DNA of 64,000 nucleotides from Aneurinibacillus tyrosinisolvens (GCF_001015055.1 NZ_BBWZ01000011.1:1-64000); one strand, 5' to 3'; positions 35,276 through 43,755 are shown, counted from the first letter of the stretch. The notes: generated by a model not told the origin, from the letters alone. Numbers and translations are program-made.

Positions 35276-35813
35276 TTATGAAGAAAAATAAGTTAATGAA
35301 GGACAGGCCGCAAGGTATCCTTGCGCTTTCTTATGGGCAACACCGCTGCCCCGGTGTTCCGGCGTCGGCCGTACGATCCCATTCATCAGGTCGCTCAATC
35401 CATAGGGCGCAATAATCTCAGGAACGCCCGCTTCGCTGCAGCGAATCCCAACGCTCGTTGCCGTATGCAGCCAATGAGAAAGCCCATCTTCGACAGACAT
35501 ATACATTTTCGTCCCATGCCGCCATCTGGCAAAGCTGGCCTGGTTTTTCACATCAAAAGTATAATTTGGGAAACGGAGGGCCAATTCCTCCCTCGCCGCC
35601 TTTTCCTGTTCCCTGCCTCCGGCCATATCAAAAAAAGCGACATCGAAGTCTTTAATGATTAACCGGCAATCTTCCGGATATAGCGATTTCCAAACCGTAT
35701 TGCGAATCGCGCCTCCTGCCAGCCACCAGTTTGGCAGATTGCATGCCGCAAGGGGGGGGCAGCACGTCCCACACGGGTGACTGCTGAAGAATTTGAATCA
35801 GCTTCCTCTGCAT
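35276..35813 (-). pseudogene. Nucleotidyltransferase family protein (DUF925), split by a frameshift
   Basis: Two frames together give a 178-residue nucleotidyltransferase: MQRKLIQILQQSP..., then LPNWWLAGGAIRNTVW, IIKDFDVAFFD and KNQASFARWRHG, typical of the NTP_transf_6/DUF925 family, whose true substrate is unknown. The break is a run of eight G (35752-35759; C8 on the coding strand); seven would keep the frame open from ATG (35813, behind GGAGAGAG) to the stop at 35276. This could be a sequencing error, a phase-variable tract or a real mutation. Confidence 0.75.
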
Positions 35814-35833
35814 GCCGCTCTCTCCTTGTGTAC

Positions 35834-35870
35834 TAAAAAAAAGACAGCGGAATCTATGATTCGCTGTCTT
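35834..35870 (-). terminator. Terminator overlapping the dnaD stop
   Basis: Stem AGACAGCGAATC/GATTCCGCTGTCT followed by T8 on the minus strand. The dnaD TAG lies inside the hairpin. Confidence 0.85.
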
Positions 35871-36597
35871 CCTCCAGCCAGTTATAGAAAGGAAATTCCT
35901 GGGGAACAGCACTCGCCGCCGCTGCTGCCGAAATACCCGGCTGAAAAACGGTCCGTTCCCCGCGCTGGTGCTTGCGAAACTTCAGGCTGTATTCCCGCGC
36001 CTGCTGCGGGGTTCTTATGTTATTCCGGTGCCATTCAAAAAGAATACGATCGATATATCGGAAGAAGAGCTTTCCGGAAATAACCGCCTCTCGCAGCGCT
36101 GCCATAATGAGCTGCTCGCTATATCCGTCCTGGTCCAGCCACATGGCAAGGTTCTCAGACTCAATCGGCGAGAGAGGGCGGCCGAATTCTTCTTCAAAAA
36201 TCGCATACAAGTTTTTGGCAATCCCTTCCCGCTTCTCATCGTTCTGCTTTTTCTCTCCTGTCTGCTCAAGCAGCAGAACGATTTTTTTATGTAAAGGCAC
36301 AAAACAATACCACTCCGAACGTATGCCTGTTGAAGAATCCACTTCTTCCTCAATCGATATGTACTGCTGCTGGACAAGGCGCTGGAGCATCTTTACAATG
36401 CCGGCCGCATCTGCCGACATCCGCTCTTCCAGCTGATGAATGGTGGGAAACAGGTTCCCTTCCATCTTAAATCCAAGCAGATGAACAACAAGCATCATCT
36501 CCTCGTCAGCCAGTCCAATCTGTCTATAATGCTGCAGGATAAGATTCGGCAGTGGAGTTGTTCCCGCCTCCAACATTTTAAACACTAAATCACTCAT
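35854..36597 (-). CDS. dnaD: DnaD domain replication protein
   Basis: A 247-residue DnaD, a primosome protein that helps DnaB load the replicative helicase. The N-terminal winged-helix part (VFKMLEAGTTPLPNLILQHY, LADEEMMLVVHLLGF) is followed by the DnaD/DnaB2 C-terminal domain (FGRPLSPIESENLAMWLDQDGYSEQLIMAALREAV and ILFEWHRNNIRTPQQA). In B. subtilis dnaD directly follows asnS; here a recombinase remnant and a cupin gene lie between. nth, which usually follows, is absent here. Confidence 0.94.
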   Translation of the reverse strand: MSDLVFKMLEAGTTPLPNLILQHYRQIGLADEEMMLVVHLLGFKMEGNLFPTIHQLEERMSADAAGIVKMLQRLVQQQYISIEEEVDSSTGIRSEWYCFVPLHKKIVLLLEQTGEKKQNDEKREGIAKNLYAIFEEEFGRPLSPIESENLAMWLDQDGYSEQLIMAALREAVISGKLFFRYIDRILFEWHRNNIRTPQQAREYSLKFRKHQRGERTVFQPGISAAAAASAVPQEFPFYNWLEEDSES

Positions 36598-36699
36598 CGA
36601 AATCCACCCCTCGTATCACCTATTCACAAAAAGGGGATTACATACAAAATAACCACCCAAGGCATTAGCCCCTTAGATAAAATCTATTTTAATCGTAAT

Positions 36700-36816
36700 T
36701 TAATCCTCCCTATCTTCCTCAAGTTTTTCCATTTTTACCTCTGCTTTTTCTATTCTACTTCGATATTTGTTGATGTCAATAACGCCTATTTCGTAAGCTT
36801 CGTCAATCCTCTCCAT
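36700..36816 (-). pseudogene. Remnant of a serine recombinase C-terminus
   Basis: A 38-codon frame from ATG to TAA (MERIDEAYEIGVIDINKYRS...). The pattern RI.EAYE.GVIDI..Y..RI...E....LEE is that of the coiled-coil region of large serine recombinases/resolvases. There is no ribosome site and the catalytic domain is missing. It marks an old mobile-element insertion in the asnS-dnaD interval. The rest of 36598-36928 contains only the cupin terminator; I saw no attachment site. Confidence 0.5.
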
Positions 36817-36884
36817 AGTCTTATCTTTTTCTTATTTGTGAAAAGGCCGGAAACTATACACGAGCTGCATTGGCGGTTATGACT

Positions 36885-36911
36885 AAAACAAGCCAGCTTC
36901 ATTAAGCTGGC
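36885..36911 (-). terminator. Terminator after the cupin gene
   Basis: Stem GCCAGCTT/AAGCTGGC followed by TTGTTTTAG on the minus strand. Confidence 0.75.
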
Positions 36912-36928
36912 CTGCTTGCCTATTACGA

Positions 36929-37393
36929 TTAACTTTTCTCATCTTCCAGCCAGTTTATTGGTTGATCAATGACGACACCATCTTCTGTCATACCTGTGAC
37001 CAGGCTGTTTGCCTTCGCCTGGATGCAAATAAAATAAAGATTTTCGCTCGAGTGATTCCGCCAGGTTCTCACTCCTTCGGTCGCCACACGAATAACGGTA
37101 CCTTCCCGTACTTCGAAGGTTTCCCCATCAATCTGAAATTGCCCCTCTCCCTTAACGAAGATATACAGTTCTTCATTTTCCTTATGCTTGTGATGAAAAG
37201 GCATAGATGCTCCGGCTGGAAATACATTGAGTGAGACTTCCATTCCAGTGCATTGAAGCTCTTCCTTTAAAAACACTTTCCCGTAGGCTTTGAAAGGAGA
37301 AGTCATCTTATACTGGGACAAGTCCTCCCATTTACCTACATGCGCGGCCATGAAATTTTTTCCTTGCACCATTCGGTCAAATAATAGACTCAT
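36929..37393 (-). CDS. Cupin domain protein
   Basis: A 154-residue single-cupin protein. The two cupin motifs are PFHHKHKENEELYIFVKGEG (metal ligands His-His, Glu) and GTVIRVATEGVRTWRN. The second motif lacks a clear His ligand in the usual place. Function cannot be told: isomerase, sugar or small-molecule binding are possible. It is a solitary gene between asnS and dnaD. The ATG follows GGGAGGGCG. An upstream region with three CGGTYTCTT repeats suggests specific regulation. Confidence 0.85.
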   Translation of the reverse strand: MSLLFDRMVQGKNFMAAHVGKWEDLSQYKMTSPFKAYGKVFLKEELQCTGMEVSLNVFPAGASMPFHHKHKENEELYIFVKGEGQFQIDGETFEVREGTVIRVATEGVRTWRNHSSENLYFICIQAKANSLVTGMTEDGVVIDQPINWLEDEKS

Positions 37394-37440
37394 TTTTTCG
37401 CCCTCCCTGTTTTTGCGTGATAATACTTCTCCTTATATAG

Positions 37441-37516
37441 AAACCAATCGGTCTCTTTTAGCTCAAAAAAACGGTTTCTTCAACCAGTGGTAACTTGAGA
37501 CTTATCGGTTTCTTTT
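37441..37516. repeat. Three CGGTYTCTT repeats upstream of the cupin gene
   Basis: CGGTCTCTT (37449), CGGTTTCTT (37472) and CGGTTTCTT (37506) occur in the same orientation with 23- and 34-bp spacing. The first is part of an imperfect palindrome AAACCAATCGGTCT (37441-37454). Arrays like this are typical of regulator binding sites, for example of the TetR or MarR type. No regulator gene is adjacent. Confidence 0.45.
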
Positions 37517-37585
37517 TATTCTATAACTCAAGACTAAAAAAGTCAAAGAATAATCAGAATATTTAATCCAAAATTATACTTAACT

Positions 37586-37611
37586 GAAAAAGCCGCCAAT
37601 CATGGCGGCTA
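37586..37611 (-). terminator. Terminator after asnS
   Basis: Stem AGCCGCCATG/ATTGGCGGCT (8 bp of GC pairing) followed by T5 on the minus strand. Confidence 0.85.
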
Positions 37612-37655
37612 AAGAGCTAATGCAGTCAATCATATTAGGTCTCATTCATTTGTGC

Positions 37656-38945
37656 TTATGGGTATAAACGGTTTAACAGACGCGGGAATGGAATCGTCTC
37701 CCTTACATGCTCCGTTCCGCAGATCCAGCCTACCGTCCGCTCTAACCCAAGCCCAAACCCGGAGTGAGGGACAGAACCGTACTGGCGCAGATCAAGGTAC
37801 CACTGATAGGCTTCCAGTTTCAAGTCGTGTTCCTCAAAGCGCTTCTTCATCAATTCAAGGTCATCGATCCGCTGGCTGCCCCCGATAATTTCCCCGTATC
37901 CTTCCGGCGCAATTAAATCAGCGCAGAGCACGACATCCGGGTTCGCCGGATCAGGCTTCATGTAGAACGCTTTGATGCTCGCAGGGTAGTGCGTGATAAA
38001 CACAGGCTTATCGAACTTCTCAGCGATCGCCGTTTCGTGCGGTGCGCCGAAATCCTCGCCCCATTCAATCTCATGCCCATCTTTTTTCAGCATTCCGATC
38101 GCTTCCGTATACGTAATACGCGGGAACGGAGCCTTTACATTTTGCAGCTTGCTTATGTCGCGGTCGAGGCGCTTCAGTTCAAGCTGACAGTTTTCCAGGA
38201 CGTACTGTACGACATAGCTCACAAAGTCTTCCTGAACACGGAGGCTTTCCTCGTGTTCAACGAAAGCCATCTCCGGCTCAATCATCCAGAATTCAATTAA
38301 ATGGCGGCGCGTTTTAGACTTCTCAGCGCGGAATGTCGGCCCGAAAGAAAATACCCGCCCCAATGCCATCGCGGCCGCTTCCATATACAGTTGTCCGCTC
38401 TGCGACAAATAAGCCTCTTCATCAAAATACTGCGTGTGGAACAGGGTTGTTGTTCCTTCCGCAGAGGTTGGCGTCAGAATCGGCGGATCAACCTTATAAA
38501 ATCCACGCTCTTTAAAGAACTCATACATCGCCTGGATAACAGCGGAACGAATGCTTAGTACCGCCTGCTGGCGCTGCGAACGAATCCAGAGGTGGCGGTG
38601 ATCCATTAAGAATTCCACCCCGTGTTCCTTCGGTGTAATCGGATATTCCTGTGCAATTTGAATCGGCTCTACGCCTGTTACCGTTAATTCATAGCCTGAT
38701 TTGGAACGCTCATCGGCACGAACAGTACCCGTTACATAGAGGGAGCTTTCCTGGGTTAACGATTTTGCGGCTTCCCATACCTGTTCAGGCACTTCCTGCT
38801 TGACTACAACACCTTGAATGAAACCGGTTCCATCCCTTAATTGGAGAAATTGAATCTTCCCGCTGGAACGCTTGTTAAATAACCAGGCTCCCAGGCGCAC
38901 TTCTTGATCTACATGTTTTCCAATTTGTGCAATCGTCGTAAGCAT
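37656..38945 (-). CDS. asnS: Asparaginyl-tRNA synthetase
   Basis: A 429-residue class IIb synthetase. The N-terminal OB-fold anticodon domain (about 1-100) includes [26 protein letters not shown]; motif 2 is around [21 protein letters not shown], and motif 3 is [12 protein letters not shown] near the C-terminus. It lies next to the tseB/dnaD region as in B. subtilis. The start ATG follows AAAGGATTG. No T-box leader was seen upstream. Confidence 0.97.
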   Translation of the reverse strand: MLTTIAQIGKHVDQEVRLGAWLFNKRSSGKIQFLQLRDGTGFIQGVVVKQEVPEQVWEAAKSLTQESSLYVTGTVRADERSKSGYELTVTGVEPIQIAQEYPITPKEHGVEFLMDHRHLWIRSQRQQAVLSIRSAVIQAMYEFFKERGFYKVDPPILTPTSAEGTTTLFHTQYFDEEAYLSQSGQLYMEAAAMALGRVFSFGPTFRAEKSKTRRHLIEFWMIEPEMAFVEHEESLRVQEDFVSYVVQYVLENCQLELKRLDRDISKLQNVKAPFPRITYTEAIGMLKKDGHEIEWGEDFGAPHETAIAEKFDKPVFITHYPASIKAFYMKPDPANPDVVLCADLIAPEGYGEIIGGSQRIDDLELMKKRFEEHDLKLEAYQWYLDLRQYGSVPHSGFGLGLERTVGWICGTEHVRETIPFPRLLNRLYP

Positions 38946-39095
38946 GTGCTCAATCCTTTCTCTATGTATATAATATGCTTTCGCTGCATGTCCATAAATA
39001 GTTTAAGACTACAGAATTATACTATCCCCACCCGCTTTTTGCAATTGCTGGCGGCCGGTTTCCCCTTTTCTCTATTTTTTTATTTCATGCAGGGG

Positions 39096-39126
39096 TTGAC
39101 TTAGAGTTAACTCAAAGAAGTAAGAT
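39096..39126 (+). promoter_or_regulatory. MerR-type promoter/operator of the merR-eamA pair
   Basis: TTGACT (39096-39101), a 19-bp spacer and TAAGAT (39121-39126). Within the spacer sits a near-perfect dyad CTTAGAGTTAACTCAAAG (39100-39117). A 19-bp spacer with an internal dyad is the hallmark of promoters activated by MerR-family regulators, so the following regulator probably controls itself and the transporter. Confidence 0.85.
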
Positions 39127-39155
39127 AAATTCATCCACTAAAGGAGGAATTGACT

Positions 39156-39557
39156 ATGTATACAATAAATGAAGCCGCGCAGAAAACCGGAATCAGCGCC
39201 CATACCCTGCGCTATTATGAGAAAATCGGCCTTCTTCCTTCCCCTGTTAGAGAAAACGGTGTAAAAAGGATGTACGCAGAAACGGATATTTCCTTTATTT
39301 TATTTTTGTCCGGTTTAAAAAACACAGGGATGAGCCTAAACGAAATCTCAGAGTTTGTCAAAGACGGCTGCATCATGCAAAAAATGCCGTCCGGCAGCAC
39401 CCTTACTCCCTCTCTTACAAAAAGGCTGGAAATTTTACGAAAACACCTGGGAAATATGGTGGCACAAAGACAGCAACTGGATGAAATCATTTCCTTAACG
39501 GAAGGAAAAATTTCAATTTACGAATCCATGCTGGAGGAGGTGTCACATGAAGGCTAG
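39156..39557 (+). CDS. MerR family transcriptional regulator
   Basis: A 133-residue MerR-family regulator: N-terminal winged helix (MYTINEAAQKTGISAHTLRYYEKIGLLPSP), then a coiled coil (about 80-120). The C-terminal part has one Cys (GCIMQK) and no obvious metal site, closest to small-molecule/aldehyde-type MerR proteins (AdhR/YhdM group). The ATG lies 8 bases after AAGGAGG. It overlaps the EamA transporter gene by 11 bases. Its own promoter carries the matching operator. Confidence 0.93.
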   Translation: MYTINEAAQKTGISAHTLRYYEKIGLLPSPVRENGVKRMYAETDISFILFLSGLKNTGMSLNEISEFVKDGCIMQKMPSGSTLTPSLTKRLEILRKHLGNMVAQRQQLDEIISLTEGKISIYESMLEEVSHEG

Positions 39558-40455
39558 GATTTATTTTATGCTGCTCGCCTTCCCGCTCTTCACCGGCGCT
39601 ACTTTTCCGGCAGCTAAGTACGCCGTCCAATACTTCCCGGCACTGTCTGCAGCATCCTGGCGCTTTGGCCTGGCCGCCGTCTGTTTGCTCCTTGTCCTTG
39701 CGGCGACGGAAGGAATTAGAAAGCAGGTGGTACGGGAAAACGGAATCGCCTTTTTCATTCTTGGTCTGCTCGGCATCTTCGGGTTCAATCTATTTTTCTT
39801 TCTTGGAATGAAGCAAACCTCATCGGTTAACGGCGCGCTCATCATGGCGACGAATCCGCTCCTGACCGTCCTTCTGGCCCGCATCATCCTTAACCATGCC
39901 ATTACAGCCCGTCAAGCCGCCGGGCTCATTCTCTCCCTCTTCGGAGTCCTGGCAGTTATTACCCATGGCTCCTGGGAGCTCGTTCACAGCCTGGCTTTCT
40001 CTGCCGGCGATCTGTTTATTCTGGCCGGCAATCTCTGCTGGGCATTGTATAGCGTTCTCACGAGGCGTTTGGTTAAGAACAGCTCATCCCTTGCGACGAC
40101 TACGTATACAATGCTAGCCGGTGCAGCCATTTTACTTATTGTCTCTTTTCTTACACCGCAGCCCGTTTCTGCAGTGTCAATTCCGCTGATGGCCTGGATC
40201 GCCATTTTATTCATGGCTTTCTTCACAAGCGTACTCGGCTATTTATGGTGGAACAAAGGGGTTCAAGAGCTTGGACCGGGCAAAACATCCATTTTCTTTA
40301 ATTTCGTTCCCGTTGTAACGATGCTTCTTTCTTTTGCGGCAGGCATCCCGATTAGCAGCGTACAATGGTATGGGGCAGCCCTTGTCCTGACCGGGGTATT
40401 TGTCTCAGCAGAGTATACTTTCATAAGAAAGTGCGTTCCAAAGCCGTCATACTGA
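39547..40455 (+). CDS. EamA family (DMT) transporter
   Basis: A 302-residue drug/metabolite exporter with about ten membrane helices in two EamA halves (residues about 1-140 and 150-290). The segments FPLFTGATFPAAKYAV and LAGNLCWALYSVLTRRL are characteristic of each half. Co-transcribed with the overlapping merR, so it is likely an efflux or resistance exporter induced by the MerR ligand. The start ATG lies behind GAGGAGGTGTC. Confidence 0.9.
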   Translation: MKARIYFMLLAFPLFTGATFPAAKYAVQYFPALSAASWRFGLAAVCLLLVLAATEGIRKQVVRENGIAFFILGLLGIFGFNLFFFLGMKQTSSVNGALIMATNPLLTVLLARIILNHAITARQAAGLILSLFGVLAVITHGSWELVHSLAFSAGDLFILAGNLCWALYSVLTRRLVKNSSSLATTTYTMLAGAAILLIVSFLTPQPVSAVSIPLMAWIAILFMAFFTSVLGYLWWNKGVQELGPGKTSIFFNFVPVVTMLLSFAAGIPISSVQWYGAALVLTGVFVSAEYTFIRKCVPKPSY

Positions 40456-40461
40456 AAAATG

Positions 40462-40655
40462 AAAAAAGGGAGTTCATTCCACTTGCCTTTCCCTTCCGCG
40501 AGGAAGAGGGGACTGTCCGCTCCACCTCCCTGCGAGCAGATCCCGCAAAACATCTGGGTGGTTCGAAGATGGAGACAATTGCGGGCTTGTTCTGCTCTCT
40601 GGAAGGTTCCGCTGGGTCAGGAAGGCCGGTCAGCGTGGACTGCCCTCCCATTTTT
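40462..40655. other. Long imperfect hairpin element, about 190 nt, of unknown identity
   Basis: Nested complementary blocks span 40468-40649: GGGAG/CTCCC, TCCAC/GTGGA, CTTCC/GGAAG, GAGCAGA/TCTGCTC, CCCGCAA/TTGCGGG and CATCT/AGATG, with an 11-base loop and a central open region (about 36 and 22 bases). The outer ends carry A6 and T5 runs on opposite sides. Size and closing stem-bubble-apical stem layout resemble a 6S-type RNA, but a MITE-like mobile repeat is equally possible; no known family motif is recognised and the strand is undetermined. Confidence 0.45.
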
Positions 40656-40720
40656 CTAACGTTTTTGACCTTACGGTCTTTTTCTCTACTCCTTTAAAGC
40701 AACACATATCCCCTGCATTA

Positions 40721-40770
40721 ATAAACAAGCCTGCGAACCCTTCAACAAAGGATTCTGCAGGCTTGTTTAC
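40721..40770 (-). terminator. Terminator after the FtsH-like gene
   Basis: Stem AAACAAGCCTGC/GCAGGCTTGTTT, followed by TTTATTAATG on the minus strand. Confidence 0.75.
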
Positions 40771-40798
40771 CTTGTTCACAGCTAATGTTTATAAACGA

Positions 40799-42328
40799 TT
40801 ATGCATTCATGAGGTGGGTTTCAATCTCTTCAATATTGTTCTTCTTCGGTAAAGCCTGGGCTTCAACGAGCATCACACGGAACTCATCCCCGTTAAGAAC
40901 TTCTTCACGCAGCAAATGATTTAACGCATGGCCGAAAACAGGGAAATAGGTGCGAAGAATGGCGCGTGTCTGGTCTAATAATTCATTCAGGATGCGCTGG
41001 CGTTCCTCGTGGAGCGCTTCTTTCCCTACCATATCCATTTTCACGATGCCAAGCTGGGACAGTCCGCTGTCAATAATCGTGTTAACAAGGCGAAGAGCCT
41101 GCTCGAAATCGTTGCGCGAGCCTGTGCTTCGCCCGCCGTACAGCATTTCTTCCGCTACCGCTCCGCCCAACGCAATCATAATCTGTTGTTCAAGATTTTC
41201 AAGCGTGTACAGGTAACGATCCTGCTGCGGGCTCTGGCGGACGTATCCAAGCGCCTGGCCGCGGGGACGCAGCGAAACCTGGGAAACGGAATCCGGGCGG
41301 ACAACCTCAGAAACAATCGCGTGTCCCAATTCATGGTTAGCGACACGTTCTCTTTCTTCCGATGTTGATTCCCTGTCTGTCTGTTCACCCATCATGACTT
41401 TATCGATGGCATGGGAAAAATGCCGGTTTGTAATTTCCTTGCTTTCCTCCCGGAAGGCATAGATAGCCGCCTCGTTCGTCACGCTCTCCAGCTGGGCACC
41501 GGAGAAGTTGAACGTATCGCGTGCTACCGCTTCGATGTCCACGTCAGCTGCAAGCGGCTTGTTTTTCGTATGAATCTCAAGAATTTGTTTCCGGGCCTTC
41601 ATATCCGGTAAATCGACGACAATTTGTCTGTCGAAACGGCCCGGGCGAAGCAATGCATCATCCAGCATATCCGCACGGTTTGTCGCCGCAACCATTAATA
41701 CGCGCGGATGCTCGGATGTCGTAATGCCGTCCATTTCAGTCAGGAGCTGATTGAGTGTCTGGTCGTATTCACGGTGCTGGCTTCCTTCGCGCTTCCCGCC
41801 CAGCACGTCAATTTCATCGATAAAAATAATCGCGGTGTCCTGATTGTTTTTTTCCGCTTTTTGCTTCGCTTCCTTAAAAAGATCGCGGACTCTCTGCGCA
41901 CCGACACCGACATACATCTCAACAAATTGGGAGCCGGATGCAGCCACAAAGGCGGAGTTCGTGTAATTTGCCGCCGCTTTCGCCATGAGGGTTTTCCCTG
42001 TTCCCGGCGGTCCGGTAAGCAGCAAGCCTTTCAGCGGGCGGATTCCATACTCCTTAAGTGAATCTTTATGAATGAGAAAGTCGAGCGCCTCTTTTAATTC
42101 TTTTTTTGCGCGCTCCTGTCCCCCGATTTCGTTGAACTTAACGGTTGTTTTCGGCACATCGACCGTTGTCCTTTTTTGCGCCATGGACATTCCTCCCTGT
42201 TTCGTTACGAAGAAAAAGAGGAAACTAAGAATAAGCGCGGCAATAATGAATGGGGCCACATTCACGCCGATAAATACTAAAAACGCAACAACGACAGGGA
42301 CAGCACCAATAACAATCTCTTTACCCAT
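40799..42328 (-). CDS. FtsH-like AAA ATPase/zinc metalloprotease (short paralogue)
   Basis: A 509-residue FtsH-type protease. Two adjacent membrane helices (about 5-22 and 25-41) are followed directly by the AAA module (Walker A GPPGTGKT 106-113, IIFIDEIDVLG Walker B, RPGRFDRQI second region of homology) and an M41 protease with the zinc motif HELGH (His332-Glu333-His336). The usual extracytoplasmic domain between the two helices is missing, so it is not canonical FtsH but a paralogue. It overlaps the membrane-protein gene upstream by 8 bases, suggesting a partner or substrate adaptor. Confidence 0.9.
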   Translation of the reverse strand: MGKEIVIGAVPVVVAFLVFIGVNVAPFIIAALILSFLFFFVTKQGGMSMAQKRTTVDVPKTTVKFNEIGGQERAKKELKEALDFLIHKDSLKEYGIRPLKGLLLTGPPGTGKTLMAKAAANYTNSAFVAASGSQFVEMYVGVGAQRVRDLFKEAKQKAEKNNQDTAIIFIDEIDVLGGKREGSQHREYDQTLNQLLTEMDGITTSEHPRVLMVAATNRADMLDDALLRPGRFDRQIVVDLPDMKARKQILEIHTKNKPLAADVDIEAVARDTFNFSGAQLESVTNEAAIYAFREESKEITNRHFSHAIDKVMMGEQTDRESTSEERERVANHELGHAIVSEVVRPDSVSQVSLRPRGQALGYVRQSPQQDRYLYTLENLEQQIMIALGGAVAEEMLYGGRSTGSRNDFEQALRLVNTIIDSGLSQLGIVKMDMVGKEALHEERQRILNELLDQTRAILRTYFPVFGHALNHLLREEVLNGDEFRVMLVEAQALPKKNNIEEIETHLMNA

Positions 42329-42842
42329 TGCGGCTCACCTCTTTTTGGCGCGGGAGAACTGTGTAATACGAGCTCTTTCCGTCATTTAAATAAATGTAGA
42401 TATTTTCCTCGTCCATATGCGACAGTGCACTTGCTAGCTGATGTTTCTTCTTTATATCATTCAATACACCAGGAATCCTGGAATACGTATGGAGATCCAT
42501 TGCTTCCGCGATAGCAAACGCATTATCATCCCACACTTTCTTCAACTGCTTATTCGGAGAATCCAATTCAATAACCGCATTTTTCCCGTTCGATTTGTCA
42601 GCGACTATTTTTTGTATTTGTTTGTATTCCTCCGCAAATTTCTCAGAATTGTTAAATGTGAGGTTCAAAACGACTGAATCACGCTTTACATTGATGTGGT
42701 TCAATTTCACATCTTTCATCACGGCTATTTCGTTTGCGATTGGTTTTTTCACAAACTGGTTCTGAAAAACATACCACCCTCCAAAAAGCAACAAACTACT
42801 GAACAATATGGATAAAAAGATGGGCAATACACGTACCTTCAC
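42321..42842 (-). CDS. Membrane-anchored hypothetical protein, partner of the FtsH-like gene
   Basis: A 173-residue protein with one N-terminal membrane helix (about 6-27) and a soluble domain with DVKLNHINVKRDSVVLNLTF and LDSPNKQLKKVWDDNAF. The start is GTG; GGTGGGTAGAG precedes it. It ends within the ftsH-like start codon region, so the two are coupled. I do not recognise the family; an extracytoplasmic regulatory subunit for the protease is inference from the linkage. Confidence 0.7.
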   Translation of the reverse strand: MKVRVLPIFLSILFSSLLLFGGWYVFQNQFVKKPIANEIAVMKDVKLNHINVKRDSVVLNLTFNNSEKFAEEYKQIQKIVADKSNGKNAVIELDSPNKQLKKVWDDNAFAIAEAMDLHTYSRIPGVLNDIKKKHQLASALSHMDEENIYIYLNDGKSSYYTVLPRQKEVSRNG

Positions 42843-42961
42843 CTCTACCCACCCCTTTCTAAAAAAGTGATATATTTTTGTATATCACGTAGTATATCAT
42901 AAATATGTTGTTTGTGGGATAAACTATATACTTTGTCACAAAAAAGACAACCTCTTCTGAA

Positions 42962-43444
42962 TTATGAGGTTGCCTTCAGTAAACGATACGACTTAATAAA
43001 CCGGCCTGTATGCATATCGAAATAATAATAATTGAACCGGTGTTCCTTATCAAGGAATAGAACTTCCCAGAACTTGTCGTTTCCTGTCTTGCCAGGAATC
43101 ACATGGACAAACTCGGTTTGCGGGTTCTCTTTTTTAATCGCCTGGATGACGCTTTCCTTCGACACAACTCTGTCTGTATTTTCCACGTCGACAGCGCCGT
43201 CTTTAAACCAGGCAATCTGCTTCTGGCCCTGTCCGGTTCTGCCCTGTACAACAAGATAATCCTCTTTGCCGTGGAACGTATCAACTTCGTCGATTTCCTG
43301 GATTTGTGTTTTCTCATGCGCCAGCTCCGTTCCCTGTGCAGTCACATTCCGCTGCTGGCTCCGCACATGCCAGTACAGGTCAAAGCTTGCCCATAAGGCG
43401 AGTAAAACCAATCCGGAAACAACATATATGATCCATCTTTTCAC
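42962..43444 (-). CDS. tseB: TseB (YpmB) cell-wall elongation regulator, DUF5590
   Basis: A 160-residue protein with an N-terminal membrane anchor (about 5-22) and an extracytoplasmic DUF5590 domain containing PepSY-like repeats (VVQGRTGQGQKQIAWFKDG, FWEVLFLDKEHRFNYYYFDMHTGR). TseB in B. subtilis affects PBP2A and cell-wall elongation. The start is GTG behind GGAGAACAG. In B. subtilis the order is dinG-ypmA-tseB-aspB-asnS; aspB is missing here and other genes occupy the interval. Confidence 0.88.
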   Translation of the reverse strand: MKRWIIYVVSGLVLLALWASFDLYWHVRSQQRNVTAQGTELAHEKTQIQEIDEVDTFHGKEDYLVVQGRTGQGQKQIAWFKDGAVDVENTDRVVSKESVIQAIKKENPQTEFVHVIPGKTGNDKFWEVLFLDKEHRFNYYYFDMHTGRFIKSYRLLKATS

Positions 43445-43566
43445 ATCTGTTCTCCTTCGTCTTAAATCCGCAATACATGTTAATGGGCACAGGGTTAAAA
43501 TCTGCTAAACATACTGTCCATCCCAGCGGAGATACTAAGCATACGCGCAAGAGGAGGTGAGCGCGT

Positions 43567-43755
43567 GTGCAGCAGCACCATCATGAGCAAGCGTTGAATA
43601 ATTTGCCGGATGAAGTTGTAAGGTTGCTGTCGGATGAGTGGAACCCCTCGTGGCTGTCCCTCTCATCTCCATACCGCAGTCCCCAGGTTGAAGGCACTTT
43701 TGCGGCCTTTCGCCAACCGAATATTTCCTCATGGATCGACATGGAAGAGCCATGA
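43567..43755 (+). CDS. Hypothetical small protein (62 aa)
   Basis: Starts with GTG 9 bases after GGAGG. The product has a His/Gln-rich start (MQQHHHEQA), an LPDEVVRLLSDEWNPSWLSLS core and an aromatic, acidic end (SSWIDMEEP). It is on the strand opposite to all neighbours, divergent from tseB, and has its own terminator at 43808. Its location corresponds to that of ypmA in B. subtilis, but the sequence is not similar. Family unknown; a sporulation-linked small protein is a guess only. Confidence 0.6.
   Translation: MQQHHHEQALNNLPDEVVRLLSDEWNPSWLSLSSPYRSPQVEGTFAAFRQPNISSWIDMEEP

Noticed and set aside
40421-40651. 76-codon minus-strand open frame in the 40.5 kb intergenic region
   Set aside because: It coincides with the long hairpin element and has no ribosome site; the sequence is better explained by structure.
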